Part shown: one piece after another, positions 1 through 9,989 of the stretch
Position numbering within the stretch: position 1 is the stretch's first letter
Layout: the number at the start of each line of letters is the position of its first letter
NCBI RefSeq assembly: GCF_022317005.1
Contig: NZ_CP081006.1
Location: 2,542,001-2,606,000 of the forward strand
Reading direction: 5' to 3'
DNA: 64,000 nucleotides
Origin: Mycobacterium sp. IDR2000157661
Lineage (GTDB): Bacteria > Actinomycetota > Actinomycetes > Mycobacteriales > Mycobacteriaceae
Made by a program: the position numbers and the translations under genes
The notes under the pieces: generated by a model
What the model was told of the DNA's origin: nothing
Database searches by the model: none
Seen by the model: the letters and a program-made list of their open reading frames with translations, nothing else

Positions 1-786
1 CCGCACTTCTCCGCGCCCACGCAGCAGTTCGGCCGGCCCGGCGAATCCGGCCCGGCCGACGGCCGGAGCAAGCTGCCGCTGTACCTGGCGGCCGTCGTCG
101 CCGCACTGGGCTTGGCGGTGTACCTGTCGAGCTTCGCGCCGCTCTTCACCATCTCCGCCTCCGATTTCCCCGGCCTGGGCAGCATCAGCGGCAGCTCGTT
201 CGGGCTGGTCCTGGCGATCGGTGCGGCGATCCTGGCGGGCTTGTTCGCCGGGGCAGGCCTGCTGCCCAAGCAGCGGGTCGCCACCGCGGTGATCGCGGCG
301 CTGGCCGTCACGGCTTTCCTGCTGGTGATCGCGGAGGTCATCAACAAGCCCAGCGGCGCGAGCATCGGGTGGGGGCTTTACCTCATCATCGCCTTCACGC
401 TGTTGCAGGCGATCGCCGCGGTCGCGGTGTTGCTGTTCGAATCGGGCATCATCACCCCGCCCTCGCCGCGACCGAAGTACGACCAGCACTACGGCCAGTA
501 CGGCGCGCCCGGCTCGTATTACGGCCAGCCTGGCCAGCCGCATCACGGCGGCCCGCAGCAGGGGCAACCTCAGCAACAGCAGCGTTCCGGATACCCGTCG
601 ACCTACCCCGGCGGCTATGGACAGGGTCCGTCCACCGGCGGATACAGCTCCGGCCAGCAGTCCGGCCCGCCGACGCCGCCGACCGGTTTCCCCACCTACG
701 GCCAGCCGCCGTCGAGCACCGCGCCGACGACGCAGGTGCCGACACAGGGCTCGTCCTCCTCGCAGTCGGGTCAGACGCCTTCCTAG
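1..786 (+). CDS. DUF5336-type four-helix membrane protein, 5' end outside window
   Basis: The reading frame is open from the first base, so the gene starts before the window; 261 codons are visible. Four hydrophobic helices lie at about residues 24-44, 54-78, 84-104 and 124-146. They are followed by a roughly 110-residue cytoplasmic-type tail rich in Gln, Gly, Pro, Ser and Tyr. This layout matches the mycobacterial DUF5336 ('34 kDa antigenic protein-like') family, and the next gene is its usual neighbour (Rv0954-Rv0955 order, recalled). The function is not established. The low-complexity tail suggests a flexible scaffold at the membrane. The family call is fairly sure; no role is claimed. Confidence 0.75.
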   Translation, partial: PHFSAPTQQFGRPGESGPADGRSKLPLYLAAVVAALGLAVYLSSFAPLFTISASDFPGLGSISGSSFGLVLAIGAAILAGLFAGAGLLPKQRVATAVIAALAVTAFLLVIAEVINKPSGASIGWGLYLIIAFTLLQAIAAVAVLLFESGIITPPSPRPKYDQHYGQYGAPGSYYGQPGQPHHGGPQQGQPQQQQRSGYPSTYPGGYGQGPSTGGYSSGQQSGPPTPPTGFPTYGQPPSSTAPTTQVPTQGSSSSQSGQTPS

Positions 787-796
787 CGTGAGCCAG

Positions 797-802
797 TAGT
801 CT
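797..802 (+). promoter_or_regulatory. possible -10 box for the DUF6350 gene
   Basis: TAGTCT lies 9 nt before the GTG at 812. The spacing is slightly long for a leaderless start, so this is only a candidate. Confidence 0.25.
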
Positions 803-811
803 GAGCCGCGC

Positions 812-2215
812 GTGCGCGAACGTCGGGCACGCGAGCCTGTGCGAGGAGCGGCCCAACCAGTGGAACCACGGCCAGTCGGCACCCGCCAGGCGCGCGAGCT
901 GCTCCGGGTCGCGTTCGGGCCGTCAGTCGTGGCGCTCGTCGTCATCGCGGCGGTGGTGCTGCTGCAGCTGCTGATCGCCAACAGCGACATGACCGGTGCG
1001 CTGGGTGCGGTCGCGAGCATGTGGCTGGGCGTGCACCTGGTTCCGGTGTCCATCGGCGGCGCCGAACTCGGAGTGATGCCGCTGCTGCCGGTGCTCGCGA
1101 TGGTGTGGGGGACCGCGCGCACGACGGCTGCGGCGACCTCACCGCAGGGCTCGTGGTTCGTCATCCGCTGGGTCGTCGCGTCGGCTCTCGGCGGTCCACT
1201 GCTGATCGCGGCGATCGCATTGGCCGTCGTCCATGACGCCGCCTCGGTGCTGACCGAACTGCAGACCCCCAACGCCTCTGGCGCCTTCGCCGGCGTGCTG
1301 GCCGTGCACGCGGTCGGCGCGGCGGTCGGTGTGGGCTCGCGGGTCGGGCGGCGGCTGTTCGCCGCGGCGTCCCTGCCTGCCTGGCTGCCCGAGGCGATCC
1401 GCGCCTCCGCGGCCGGTGTGCTGGCGCTGGCGGGCCTGTCCGGAGTGGTGATGGCCGGCTCGCTGGTCGTGCACTGGTCGACGATGCACGACCTCTACTC
1501 GCTCACCGACTCGGTGTTCGGCCAGCTCAGCCTGACGGCGTTGTCGGTGCTCTACATCCCCAACGTGCTGGTGGGCACCGCCGCAGTGGCGGTCGGGTCC
1601 AGCGCCCATGTGGGGTTGGCGACGTTCAGTTCGTTCACGGTCTTCGGCGGCGACATCCCGGCGTTGCCGGTGCTGGCTGCGGCTCCGACACCGCCGCTGG
1701 GTCCGGTGTGGGTGGCGCTGCTGATCGTCGCGGCCGCGTCGGGCGTCGCGGTGGGCCAGCAGTGCGCCCGGCGGCCGCTGCCGCTGCTTCCCGCGGTGGG
1801 CAAGCTGGTGGTGGCCGCGGCGCTGGCGGCGGTGACGATGGCGGTTCTCGGTTACGCGGGCGGTGGCCGGCTCGGCAACTTCGGTGACGTCGGCGTCGAC
1901 CAGGCCACGTTCGGTCCTGCCGTCTTCTTGTGGTTCGCCGGCGTCGGCGCGCTCACCGTCGCGATGTCGGGCGGCATCGCACGCAGGCCGCGGGCGCCGA
2001 AGCCCGCCGTCGGACCGGAGCCCGACCCCGAGCATGAGCCTGCCGATCAAGAGCCCCCCGTCGATGAAGAGCCCGCAGTCGATGAAGAGCCCCCCGTCGA
2101 TGAAGAGTTTGCGTTCACCGATTCCGCCCCCGCCGTCGAGGCGCGGCCGGACCCGTTCGAGGACCCGGAGGACCACTACGTTGCGGACGACGACGGCGCT
2201 TCGGGCACCCGTTAG
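812..2215 (+). CDS. DUF6350 polytopic membrane protein
   Basis: A 467-residue protein with about ten hydrophobic segments between residues 30 and 385. A strongly acidic soluble tail of about 80 residues follows, containing a repeated [12 protein letters not shown] motif. It resembles the mycobacterial conserved integral membrane protein encoded just before purN (Rv0955-like). The GTG at 812 is chosen because the N-terminal Arg-rich stretch leading into the first helix is typical of the family. No enzymatic motif is visible. Its position between a DUF5336 protein and purN is conserved synteny and says nothing about mechanism. Family call good, function unknown. Confidence 0.8.
   Translation: MRERRAREPVRGAAQPVEPRPVGTRQARELLRVAFGPSVVALVVIAAVVLLQLLIANSDMTGALGAVASMWLGVHLVPVSIGGAELGVMPLLPVLAMVWGTARTTAAATSPQGSWFVIRWVVASALGGPLLIAAIALAVVHDAASVLTELQTPNASGAFAGVLAVHAVGAAVGVGSRVGRRLFAAASLPAWLPEAIRASAAGVLALAGLSGVVMAGSLVVHWSTMHDLYSLTDSVFGQLSLTALSVLYIPNVLVGTAAVAVGSSAHVGLATFSSFTVFGGDIPALPVLAAAPTPPLGPVWVALLIVAAASGVAVGQQCARRPLPLLPAVGKLVVAAALAAVTMAVLGYAGGGRLGNFGDVGVDQATFGPAVFLWFAGVGALTVAMSGGIARRPRAPKPAVGPEPDPEHEPADQEPPVDEEPAVDEEPPVDEEFAFTDSAPAVEARPDPFEDPEDHYVADDDGASGTR
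2051..2107 (+). repeat. 18-nt in-frame tandem repeat, three copies
   Basis: Units at 2051-2068, 2069-2086 and 2087-2104 encode E-P-(P/A)-V-D-E three times in the acidic tail of the DUF6350 protein. Units 1 and 3 are identical and unit 2 differs at two bases. Length variation between strains is likely. Confidence 0.85.
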
Positions 2216-2218
2216 GCT
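2213..2218 (+). promoter_or_regulatory. leaderless -10 box for purN
   Basis: TAGGCT ends 7 nt before the GTG at 2226 and overlaps the stop codon of the preceding gene. It supports transcription starting at the purN start codon. Confidence 0.45.
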
Positions 2219-2225
2219 GCCAGTC

Positions 2226-2855
2226 GTGCAGGCACCCCTCCGTGTATCTCCGAAGGTGCCTGCACGGGTGGTGGTGCTGGCGTCCGGCACGGGATCGCTG
2301 CTGCAGTCGCTGATCGACGCCACCGGCGACGAGTATCCCGCCTCGATCGTGGCGGTCGGTGTGGACCGCGACTGTCCGGCCGTCGACATCGCTGCGGCAG
2401 CGTCGGTGCCTTCCTACACCGTGCGACTGCGCGACCACGATGACCGGGAATCGTGGGACGCCGCCATCACCGAAGCCACCGCCGCGCACGAACCCGACCT
2501 CATCGTGTCGGCGGGGTTCATGAAAATACTTGGCCCGCATTTTCTTTCCCGCTTCATTGGGCGCATCATCAATACCCACCCGGCGTTGCTGCCGGCCTTC
2601 CCGGGCGCACATGCGGTGCCCGATGCACTGGACTACGGCGTGAAGGTGACAGGCTGCAGCGTGCATCTGGTCGACGCCGGCACCGACACGGGGCCACTAC
2701 TGGCGCAGGAACCCGTGCCGGTGTTCGACGACGACGACGAGGCCACTCTGCACGAGCGCATCAAGGTCGTCGAACGACGACTGCTGGTAGAGGTATTGTC
2801 CGCGGTCGCGCTCCGCGGCGTGACCTGGACGGGACGAAAGGCAACAATAGGATGA
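2226..2855 (+). CDS. purN: phosphoribosylglycinamide formyltransferase
   Basis: PurN transfers a formyl group from 10-formyl-tetrahydrofolate to GAR, the third step of purine synthesis. The 209-residue product has the expected length. It shows an early glycine-rich ASGTGS loop and the catalytic block [15 protein letters not shown] with the Asn and His of the active site. A downstream [10 protein letters not shown] segment supplies the Asp. GTG 2226 is preferred over in-frame upstream codons because the family starts here and a -10 box lies 7 nt upstream. The gene overlaps purH by four bases (ATGA), so the two are translationally coupled. Confidence 0.95.
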   Translation: MQAPLRVSPKVPARVVVLASGTGSLLQSLIDATGDEYPASIVAVGVDRDCPAVDIAAAASVPSYTVRLRDHDDRESWDAAITEATAAHEPDLIVSAGFMKILGPHFLSRFIGRIINTHPALLPAFPGAHAVPDALDYGVKVTGCSVHLVDAGTDTGPLLAQEPVPVFDDDDEATLHERIKVVERRLLVEVLSAVALRGVTWTGRKATIG

Positions 2856-4420
2856 CGGGCAAACGGGCGATTCGGCGCGCATTGATCAGCGTGTACGACA
2901 AGACCGGGCTCATCCCGCTGGCGCGGGGACTGCACGACGCAGGCGTCGACATCGTGTCGACCGGTTCGACCGCGAGGACCATTGCCGATCAAGGCATTCC
3001 CGTGACGCCCGTTGAATTCGTGACCGGTTTCCCGGAGATTCTCGACGGGCGGGTCAAGACCTTGCATCCACACGTCCACGCCGGGTTGCTTGCCGACACC
3101 CGACTGCCCGCGCACACCGAGGCCTTGCAGAAGCTCGAGATCGCGCCCTTCGAACTCGTCGTCGTGAACCTCTACCCGTTCACCGAGACCGTCGATTCCG
3201 GTGCGAGCGTCGACGAATGCGTCGAACAGATCGACATCGGCGGCCCGTCGATGGTGCGTGCCGCCGCCAAGAACCATCCCAGCGTCGCCGTGGTCGTCGA
3301 ACCTCGCGGCTACGACGGCGTGCTGGCGGCGGTGCGATCGGGCGGCTTCTCACTGGAGGAGCGAAAGAGGTTGGCTCTGCTGGCGTTTCGGCACACCGCG
3401 GAGTACGACGTCGCGGTCGCGTCGTGGATGGGTTCGGTGTTGGCGCCCGAGCCGGATACGGCCTCGGCGTCGCTGCCGGCATGGCTGGGCGCGACGTGGC
3501 GGCGGGACTCGGTGCTGCGCTACGGCGAGAACCCGCATCAGCAGGCCGCGCTGTACCGCAACGACGCCGGGTGGCCGGGCCTCGCGCAGGCCCAACAGTT
3601 GCACGGAAAAGAGATGTCCTACAACAACTACACCGATGCCGACGCGGCCTGGCGGGCCGCGTTCGACCACAGCGAGATCTGTGTGGCGATCATCAAACAC
3701 GCCAACCCGTGTGGCATCGCGGTCTCTTCCACTTCGGTGGCCGACGCGCATCGCAAGGCCCACGAGTGCGATCCGCTCTCGGCGTTCGGCGGGGTGATCG
3801 CCGCCAACACCACCGTGACCGTCGAGATGGCCGAGACGGTCGCTGACATCTTCACCGAGGTGGTCGTCGCGCCCGCTTACGAACCCGGCGCGGTCGATGT
3901 GCTCGCCCGCAAGAAGAACATCCGGGTGCTGGTGGCCTCCGAGCCGCAACCGGGCGGCGCCGAGTTCCGCCAGATCAGCGGCGGTCTGCTGCTGCAGCAG
4001 CGCGACGAGTTCACCGCTGCCGGCGACGATCCCGTGAACTGGACGCTGGCCACCGGTGAACCTGCCGACCCCGCGACGCTGTCGGATCTGAAGTTCGCCT
4101 GGAAGGCGTGCCGCGCGGTCAAGTCGAACGCGATCGTCGTGGCGGCCGACGGCGCCACCGTCGGCGTCGGCATGGGTCAGGTCAACCGCGTCGATGCGGC
4201 CCGTCTCGCGGTGCAGCGTGCGGGGGACCGGGTGCGTGGCGCGGTCGCGGCGTCCGACGCGTTCTTCCCGTTCCCCGACGGGCTGGAGGTGCTGACCGAC
4301 GCGGGCGTGAAGGCGATCGTCCACCCCGGCGGATCGGTGCGCGACGACGAGGTGACCGAGGCGGCGGCCAAGGCCGGCATCACGCTCTACCTGACGGGGG
4401 CCCGCCACTTCGCGCACTGA
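2852..4420 (+). CDS. purH: bifunctional AICAR transformylase / IMP cyclohydrolase
   Basis: PurH catalyses the last two steps to IMP. The 522-residue protein has the N-terminal MGS-like IMP cyclohydrolase domain (about 1-150; STGSTA and [10 protein letters not shown] motifs). The AICAR transformylase domain follows, with RYGENPHQ and the catalytic KHANPCG segment, and the C-terminus has the family DAFFPF...HPGGS sequence. The start overlaps the purN stop. It is the last gene of the plus-strand cluster; the pst operon converges on it across 84 bp. Confidence 0.97.
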   Translation: MTGKRAIRRALISVYDKTGLIPLARGLHDAGVDIVSTGSTARTIADQGIPVTPVEFVTGFPEILDGRVKTLHPHVHAGLLADTRLPAHTEALQKLEIAPFELVVVNLYPFTETVDSGASVDECVEQIDIGGPSMVRAAAKNHPSVAVVVEPRGYDGVLAAVRSGGFSLEERKRLALLAFRHTAEYDVAVASWMGSVLAPEPDTASASLPAWLGATWRRDSVLRYGENPHQQAALYRNDAGWPGLAQAQQLHGKEMSYNNYTDADAAWRAAFDHSEICVAIIKHANPCGIAVSSTSVADAHRKAHECDPLSAFGGVIAANTTVTVEMAETVADIFTEVVVAPAYEPGAVDVLARKKNIRVLVASEPQPGGAEFRQISGGLLLQQRDEFTAAGDDPVNWTLATGEPADPATLSDLKFAWKACRAVKSNAIVVAADGATVGVGMGQVNRVDAARLAVQRAGDRVRGAVAASDAFFPFPDGLEVLTDAGVKAIVHPGGSVRDDEVTEAAAKAGITLYLTGARHFAH

Positions 4421-4504
4421 GGAGCGCGTCGGCGAGCGTGACCCCAGCGCTACGCGCTACGCCCGCCAGGACTGCAACGTCACGTTCGCGCGGGAAGCGC
4501 GGAG

Positions 4505-5437
4505 CTACCCGACCCGGCCCGATACGTACTGTTCGGTGCGCTCGTCGCCCGGTTTGGTGAATATCTTGTCCGTCTGGTCGTATTCGACCAGACGGCCGCG
4601 CGGGTTCTCCTCGGTGTCGTCGAGCTGAACCATGAGGAAGGCGGTCATGTCCGACACCCGCGCCGCCTGCTGCATGTTGTGGGTGACCACCACGATGGAG
4701 TAGTCCTTCTTGAGCTCGAGCATCAGGTCCTCGATCCGCCCGGTGGAGATCGGGTCGAGCGCCGAGCAGGGCTCGTCCATCAGAACGACGTCGGGGTTGG
4801 TCGCGATCGATCGGGCGATGCACAACCGCTGTTGCTGTCCACCGGACATTCCATAGGCGTTCTCGCCCAGCCGGTCCTTCACGTCATCCCACAGTGCCGC
4901 CTTGGTCAGTGCCTCCTCCACGATGGTGTCGAGATCGCTCTTCTTCTTCACGCCCAGAGTGCGCGGACCGAACGCGATGTTCTCGTAGATCGACTTCGGG
5001 AACGGGTTGGGCGACTGGAAAACCATGCCGATGCGCTTGCGCACCTCGACCGGGTCGACTTTGGGCCCGTAGAGATCCTGATCGTGATAGCGGATGTGGC
5101 CTTCGATCCGCGCGGCCGGGACCAGGTCGTTCATCCGATTGAAGCAGCGGATCAACGTGCTCTTCCCGCAGCCCGACGGGCCGATCATGGCGGTGATGTT
5201 GTTCTTGTAGATGTCGAACGTCACGTCCTCGACCGCGGGCTTCTTGCCGTACAACACCGTGAGGTTCTCCACGGCGAAGACCACTTCCCGCTTCTGTGGA
5301 TCCGGTGGCTCACCGCGGCGTTCGCGCGAATCCCTCGCGGTGTCCTGGACGCTGGGCAGCGCCTGCACCGCGGGTCGCTCGTCATCGACGTCGGACTCGG
5401 GCCCCTGATCGGCCTGCATCGTCGATTCGTCGGTCAT
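4505..5437 (-). CDS. pstB: phosphate ABC transporter ATPase
   Basis: The ATP-hydrolysing subunit of the high-affinity phosphate importer. Walker [10 protein letters not shown] is at 86-94, the ABC signature MSGGQQQR at 197-204 and Walker B VVLMDEP at 217-223, followed by the switch region THNMQQA. At 310 residues it is about 50 longer than the common 255-260. The extra part is an acidic, unstructured N-terminus before the ABC fold, and a later ATG (codon 7) is also possible. It is the last gene of pstS-pstC-pstA-pstB, 7 nt after pstA. No phoU follows in this window. Confidence 0.95.
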   Translation of the reverse strand: MTDESTMQADQGPESDVDDERPAVQALPSVQDTARDSRERRGEPPDPQKREVVFAVENLTVLYGKKPAVEDVTFDIYKNNITAMIGPSGCGKSTLIRCFNRMNDLVPAARIEGHIRYHDQDLYGPKVDPVEVRKRIGMVFQSPNPFPKSIYENIAFGPRTLGVKKKSDLDTIVEEALTKAALWDDVKDRLGENAYGMSGGQQQRLCIARSIATNPDVVLMDEPCSALDPISTGRIEDLMLELKKDYSIVVVTHNMQQAARVSDMTAFLMVQLDDTEENPRGRLVEYDQTDKIFTKPGDERTEQYVSGRVG

Positions 5438-5444
5438 CGGAATC

Positions 5445-6377
5445 TCACCACCGTTGCTCGTATCGATTGCGGAGCCAGATCGCGAAAGAGTTCATCGCCA
5501 GCAGCAAAACCAGCATCACGATGATGCCGGCAGCCGCGAGCACGATGTACTCCTCCTGCGCTCGGGCGAAGTAGTTGAAGATCTGCACGGGCAGGACCGT
5601 GTACCGGTCGAAGAAGCCTTCCGGGACGAAGGTGACGAAGGTCGCCGCGCCGACCAGCAGCAGGGGGGCGGTCTCGCCGATCGCCCGGCCGACGGCGAGG
5701 ATGACGCCGGTCGCGATCCCCGGTATCGACGCAGGCAGCACCTGGCCCCGAATGGTCTGCCATTGCGTGGTGCCCAGCGCCAGCGACGCCTGACGGATGG
5801 AGACGGGCACCGCCCGAATAGCCTCGCGCGCAGCGAGAATGACGGTCGGCAGGACCAGCAGTGCCAGCGTGATCGATCCCGCGATCACGACGAACCCGAG
5901 GTTCAACGGGCCCCGCACGATGAATGCCAGGCCGAGGATGCCGTAGACGATCGACGGCACCGCGGCCAGATTCTGAATGTTCAATTCGATCAGGCGATTC
6001 CACCATCGCTCCCGGTCGGCATACTCCTCCAGGTAGAGGGCGGCGCCGACGCCCAGTGGCACCACCAGGGCGATCACCCCGCCGATGACGAAGAGCGTGC
6101 CGACGATCGCGTTCAGGAATCCTGAGTCCTCGGGGAATGCCGCGGTCGGTTCGGTGAACAACTCGATGCCCAGCTGCGGCAGGCCCTGGAGGAAGGCGTC
6201 GATGATCAGCGCCGCGAGCCCGGTCATCGACAACGAGATCATCAACAGCAAGAACGCGAAGAACAGTTGTCCCCGTACCCGTTCCCCGCTCGGCCGCTTG
6301 TCGAATCGCGCCTCGACAGCCGCCCGGGCGCCCGAGGTGGCGAGCCGGGTCCGCGGCGCTTCGTACCTGGTGCTCAT
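5445..6377 (-). CDS. pstA: phosphate ABC transporter permease PstA
   Basis: One of the two membrane subunits of the Pst channel. The 310-residue protein has a short cytoplasmic N-terminus and six hydrophobic segments. The permease EAA loop ([11 protein letters not shown]...LPASIPGI) lies at about 205-225 and couples to PstB, and the family [12 protein letters not shown] motif follows it. The start overlaps the end of pstC by four bases (ATGA), indicating coupled translation and equal amounts of the two permeases. Confidence 0.95.
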   Translation of the reverse strand: MSTRYEAPRTRLATSGARAAVEARFDKRPSGERVRGQLFFAFLLLMISLSMTGLAALIIDAFLQGLPQLGIELFTEPTAAFPEDSGFLNAIVGTLFVIGGVIALVVPLGVGAALYLEEYADRERWWNRLIELNIQNLAAVPSIVYGILGLAFIVRGPLNLGFVVIAGSITLALLVLPTVILAAREAIRAVPVSIRQASLALGTTQWQTIRGQVLPASIPGIATGVILAVGRAIGETAPLLLVGAATFVTFVPEGFFDRYTVLPVQIFNYFARAQEEYIVLAAAGIIVMLVLLLAMNSFAIWLRNRYEQRW

Positions 6378-7339
6378 TCGTACACCTGCCGATAGCGCCG
6401 GACCAGCCGGATGCTGATCGCGTTCATCGCGAGCGTCATCAGGAAGAGCAGTAGGCCGACGGCGAAGATGGTGTCGTATTCGATAGTGCCCGTGGCGATG
6501 TCGCCCGTCGCGGTGACGCCGATGTAGGCGGTCATCGCCTGGATGGACTCGGTGAACGTGATGTCCATGTTGGGGCTGTTACCCGCCGCCATCAGCACCA
6601 CCATCGTCTCTCCGATGGCACGGGACACGCCGAGCACTATCGCGGCCACGATCCCCGACAGTGCCGCCGGGAAGACCACGCGCAGCGCCACCCGCATCCG
6701 GCTGGCGCCCATGGCATAGGCGCCGGCCCGCAGGCCGTGCGGCACCGCGGACATGGCGTCCTGGGAGATCGACGCGATGATCGGCACGATCAGCAGTCCG
6801 ATCGCCAGTCCGGCGGCGCCCGCGTTGAAGATGTTGGGCCCCGAACCCAGAAATCCCGGCCAGATGTCCTGCAACAGAGGGGTGATGAAGGAGAACGCGA
6901 AGAACCCGAACGCGACGGTCGGCACACCTTCGAGCACCTCGAGGATCGGCTTGACCACCTTGCGCACGCCGTTGGGGGCGTACTCGCTCAGGTAGATGGC
7001 CGCCCCGAGGCCGAGCGGAATCGCCGCCAGCAGCCCCCACAACACCACGCTGAGGGTGCCGGCGACCAAGGGCAGCACACCGAAGCTCTCCGGGACGAAC
7101 GACGGCGACCACCTTGTGCCGGTGAGGAATTCGAGCGGCGCCACGGTCTCGAAGAACTGCAGCGCCGGCCCGACCAGCGACACGACGATCGCGATCGTGG
7201 TCGCGACGGACAGCGCCGCGCACACGGCGAGAATGCCTTTGATGGCTTTTTCGCCGTAGCGCGGGCTGACCGGCTCCAGACTGCTGGTTCGTCGGCCCCC
7301 CGTCAATCCGGCCGCCGTCAGCGCATCTCGTGAAACCAC
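6374..7339 (-). CDS. pstC: phosphate ABC transporter permease PstC
   Basis: Partner permease of PstA. It has 321 residues and six membrane segments. The coupling loop is AYAMGASRMRVALRVVFPAAL and is followed by VSRAIGETMVVLMAAGNSP. The GTG at 7339 follows a good AGAGGAAG ribosome-binding site. The gene lies 46 nt after pstS and overlaps pstA at the other end. The periplasmic loop between helices 1 and 2 is long, as usual for PstC. Confidence 0.95.
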   Translation of the reverse strand: MVSRDALTAAGLTGGRRTSSLEPVSPRYGEKAIKGILAVCAALSVATTIAIVVSLVGPALQFFETVAPLEFLTGTRWSPSFVPESFGVLPLVAGTLSVVLWGLLAAIPLGLGAAIYLSEYAPNGVRKVVKPILEVLEGVPTVAFGFFAFSFITPLLQDIWPGFLGSGPNIFNAGAAGLAIGLLIVPIIASISQDAMSAVPHGLRAGAYAMGASRMRVALRVVFPAALSGIVAAIVLGVSRAIGETMVVLMAAGNSPNMDITFTESIQAMTAYIGVTATGDIATGTIEYDTIFAVGLLLFLMTLAMNAISIRLVRRYRQVYE

Positions 7340-7385
7340 TTGTCTTCCTCTATCTTCCAGAGTGACTACGCCTTCGGGGCGACGA

Positions 7386-8348
7386 CTATCCCGTCAGGCT
7401 CGCGACCTTGTCCCTGGCCTCTTGCAACTGCTGCTCGGTGAGCGCGATGAAACCGACCCGCTGCGCGACGTCGTTGACGTTGTCGAGGTAGAAGTTCACG
7501 AACTCCTGTACTTCGCGCTGTTCGAGCGCTCGGGCCGACGGGTAGATGTAGAGCTGGCGGCCAAGCGGGTTGTACGACTTGTTCTGCGTGTTCTCCGGGG
7601 TGGGTGCCACACACTCGCCGGCCTCGTTGCGGATCTCCAGCGCCTTCAACCGCTGCTTGTTCTCCGCGAAGAACGAGTAGCCGAAGTAGCCGATGCCACC
7701 GGCGGAGCCGGATACGCCGGTCACCGTTGCGTTGTCGTCCTCGCCGACGATGTTGACGCCTTGCGAGCGCTGTGCGCCCTCCTCGCCGTTGACCGCTTCG
7801 GTGAAGTAGTCGAACGTGCCGGAGTCGGCGCCGGGGCTGAAGATCTGCAGCTGCTGGTCGTAGGCCGGCTCGATGCCGGGCACCTGGTTCCAGTTGGTGG
7901 CGTTGGCCCGCGGACCGTAGATGGCCTGCAGTTGTTCCGGCGAGACACAATTGACCGGGTTCTCCGGGTTGACGACCACCGTGAGCGCGTCGTTGGCGAC
8001 GGTGATCTCGTCGAACTGGATGCCGGCCTGCTCGCAGGCTTGCACCTCTTCCTGGCTGATCTGCCGCGATGCGTCCGAGATCGCGGTTTCACCGTTGCAG
8101 AATTTCTCGAAGCCGCCCCCGGTGCCGGACGTGCCGACCGACACTCGCACGTCGGGGTGCTCCTGCTGGAACATGGCGGCGATCGCCTCGGTGAGAGGCG
8201 CGACGGTGCTCGACCCGTCGATGATGATGTCGCCGGAGAGTCCGTCGCCACCGGCCTCGGGTTGGTCGCCGCCGCCGCACGCGGCCAACGCCAGGGAGGT
8301 GATCGTCAGAAGGCTCGCCGCTGCGAGCGGTCGGTGCCGCAGTTTCAT
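7386..8348 (-). CDS. pstS: phosphate-binding lipoprotein
   Basis: The extracytoplasmic phosphate receptor of the transporter. ATG 8348 is chosen over an in-frame codon at 8390 because GAGGAGA lies about 6 nt upstream and the protein then starts with a clean lipoprotein signal (lipobox LAAC, Cys24). The mature part shows the phosphate-cup motifs IDGSSTV, TSGTGGGFEKFC and SPGADSGTFDYF. From memory it looks closer to the cyanobacterial and environmental PstS/SphX type than to the M. tuberculosis PstS1-3 proteins, which suggests separate acquisition. A PHO box lies about 77-94 nt upstream. Confidence 0.93.
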   Translation of the reverse strand: MKLRHRPLAAASLLTITSLALAACGGGDQPEAGGDGLSGDIIIDGSSTVAPLTEAIAAMFQQEHPDVRVSVGTSGTGGGFEKFCNGETAISDASRQISQEEVQACEQAGIQFDEITVANDALTVVVNPENPVNCVSPEQLQAIYGPRANATNWNQVPGIEPAYDQQLQIFSPGADSGTFDYFTEAVNGEEGAQRSQGVNIVGEDDNATVTGVSGSAGGIGYFGYSFFAENKQRLKALEIRNEAGECVAPTPENTQNKSYNPLGRQLYIYPSARALEQREVQEFVNFYLDNVNDVAQRVGFIALTEQQLQEARDKVASLTG

Positions 8349-8424
8349 TACAAGTCTCCTCGGGAGTCGATGGGGTGCGCTGCCGCTCATTGCCCGAGCC
8401 GAGGCGACGAAATCCCCCTCATCC

Positions 8425-8442
8425 GATGAACAAGCGGTGAAC
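8425..8442 (-). promoter_or_regulatory. PHO box (RegX3/PhoP-type direct repeat) upstream of pstS
   Basis: On the minus strand GTTCACC (8442-8436) and GTTCATC (8431-8425) form a direct repeat with an 11-bp period. This matches the actinobacterial PHO-box consensus GTTCACC-N4-GTTCA. It lies upstream of pstS in the 200-bp divergent gap and implies phosphate-starvation control by SenX3-RegX3 (inferred). Confidence 0.75.
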
Positions 8443-8537
8443 GGCTCGGAGGGTCAGCCGAGGCGAGTGAGCGTGCACAGAATCTGACGGAAAAGCGGCG
8501 TGTCGTATGCAGACGCGCCCCGTCGCCGGACAAGTCG

Positions 8538-8543
8538 TAGCGT
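8538..8543 (+). promoter_or_regulatory. leaderless -10 box for the MoxR-type gene
   Basis: TAGCGT ends 6 nt before the second of two adjacent GTG codons, which favours the start at 8550. Confidence 0.4.
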
Positions 8544-8549
8544 GGAGTG

Positions 8550-9932
8550 GTGACTGCACCTCATGATCTGCCCCGGACCGTCGGCGAGCTGAAGGCCGCC
8601 GGTCATCGCGAGCGGGGCGTCAAGGAAGAAATCCGGGACAACCTGCTGGCCGCGCTGGCGCAGGGAAGCAACCCGTGGCCCGGCATCTTCGGCTTCGAGG
8701 ACACCGTCATCCCGCAGCTCGAGCGCGCGCTGATCGCCGGCCACGACGTGGTGCTGCTCGGCGAACGCGGGCAGGGCAAGACGCGGCTGCTGCGTGCATT
8801 GACCGGCCTGCTCGACGAGTGGACGCCCGTCATCGCCGGCTCGGAACTGGGCGAGCACCCTTTCAGCCCGATCACCCCGGAATCGATCCGCCGCGCCGCC
8901 GACTCCGCCGACGACCTGCCGATCGAGTGGCGGCACCGCAGCGAGCGCTACACCGAGAAGCTGGCCACCCCCGACACAAGCGTGGCCGACCTCGTCGGCG
9001 ACATCGATCCCATCAAGGTGGCCGAGGGCCGCAGCCTCGGTGACCCCGAGACCATCGCCTACGGGCTGATCCCGCGCGCCCACCGCGGGATCGTCGCGGT
9101 CAACGAGCTGCCCGACCTCGCCGAGCGGATCCAGGTGTCGATGCTCAACGTCATGGAGGAGCGCGACATCCAGGTCCGCGGCTACACGCTGCGGCTGCCC
9201 CTGGACGTGCTCGTGGTCGCCAGCGCCAACCCCGAGGACTACACGAACCGCGGCCGGATCATCACCCCGCTCAAGGACCGGTTCGGCGCGGAGATCCGCA
9301 CGCACTACCCGCTGGAGCTGGAAGCCGAGGTCGGCGTGATCCGCCAGGAGTCACACCTTGCCGCCGAGGTGCCCGACTACCTGCTGCACGTGCTCGCCCG
9401 GTTCGCCCGCTACCTGCGCGAGTCGCGCTCGATCGACCAGCGGTCGGGGGTGTCCGCGCGGTTCGCGATCGCGGCGGCCGAGACGGTCGCCGCGGCCGCG
9501 CGGCACCGCTCGGCCATCCTGGGTGAACAGGATCCGGTGGCACGGGTGGTCGACCTGTCGAGCGTGGCGGACGTGCTGCGCGGCAAGCTGGAGTTCGAAT
9601 CCGGCGAGGAGGGTCGCGAGCAGGCGGTGCTCGAACACCTGCTGCGCCGCGCCACCGCCGACACCGCGCAGCGCCTGCTCGGCGGTATCGATGTCGGGCC
9701 GCTGGTGGTCGCGATCGAGGGCGGCTCGGCGGTCACCACCGGTGAGCGCGTGTCGGCGCGCGAGGTACTGGCCGCCGTGCCCGAGGTGCCCGCGATCGCC
9801 GAGATCCAGAAGCGGCTCGGTGCGACCACCGACGGACAGCGCGCGGCCGCCGTCGAGTTGGCGCTCGAAGCGCTGTATCTGGCCAAGCGCATCGACAAGG
9901 TGTCCGGAGAAGGCGAAACCGTCTATGGCTAA
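8550..9932 (+). CDS. MoxR/magnesium-chelatase-like AAA+ ATPase
   Basis: A 460-residue AAA+ protein. Walker A is GERGQGKTR (about 70-78) and the Walker-B-like segment is IVAVNELPDL. Sensor I is VLVVASANPEDYTNRGRI, with RFGAEI and the lid domain beyond. It corresponds to the Rv0958-type 'magnesium chelatase' of mycobacteria, which do not make chlorophyll; the real family is MoxR/BchI-like ATPases that remodel or assemble other proteins. It is followed after 57 nt by a von Willebrand A protein, the usual partner, so the two probably form one ATPase-adaptor machine. The client is unknown. Confidence 0.85.
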   Translation: MTAPHDLPRTVGELKAAGHRERGVKEEIRDNLLAALAQGSNPWPGIFGFEDTVIPQLERALIAGHDVVLLGERGQGKTRLLRALTGLLDEWTPVIAGSELGEHPFSPITPESIRRAADSADDLPIEWRHRSERYTEKLATPDTSVADLVGDIDPIKVAEGRSLGDPETIAYGLIPRAHRGIVAVNELPDLAERIQVSMLNVMEERDIQVRGYTLRLPLDVLVVASANPEDYTNRGRIITPLKDRFGAEIRTHYPLELEAEVGVIRQESHLAAEVPDYLLHVLARFARYLRESRSIDQRSGVSARFAIAAAETVAAAARHRSAILGEQDPVARVVDLSSVADVLRGKLEFESGEEGREQAVLEHLLRRATADTAQRLLGGIDVGPLVVAIEGGSAVTTGERVSAREVLAAVPEVPAIAEIQKRLGATTDGQRAAAVELALEALYLAKRIDKVSGEGETVYG

Positions 9933-9989
9933 GCGCCGCCGTACGACGATCAAGCAGCGAGGGACGAGCTGCGTTGAGGAGTGCGGCCG

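Larger units (their letters stand above)
8349..8546. other. divergent regulatory region pstS / MoxR gene
   Basis: 198 bp holding the PHO box, the pstS ribosome-binding site and the MoxR -10 box. Nothing else recognised. Confidence 0.6.

Noticed and set aside
4421..4504. Terminator between convergent purH and pstB
   Set aside because: Only short GC-rich self-complementary pieces (for example AGCG-CTACG-CGCT) and no T-run; not convincing.
8348..8390. Longer pstS start at 8390
   Set aside because: It would put 14 residues before the lipoprotein signal; the ATG at 8348 has the ribosome-binding site and a normal signal peptide.
8547..9932. True magnesium chelatase subunit (chlorophyll or cobalamin synthesis)
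   Set aside because: No ChlH/CobN-type partner is nearby; the VWA neighbour and sequence fit the MoxR group.
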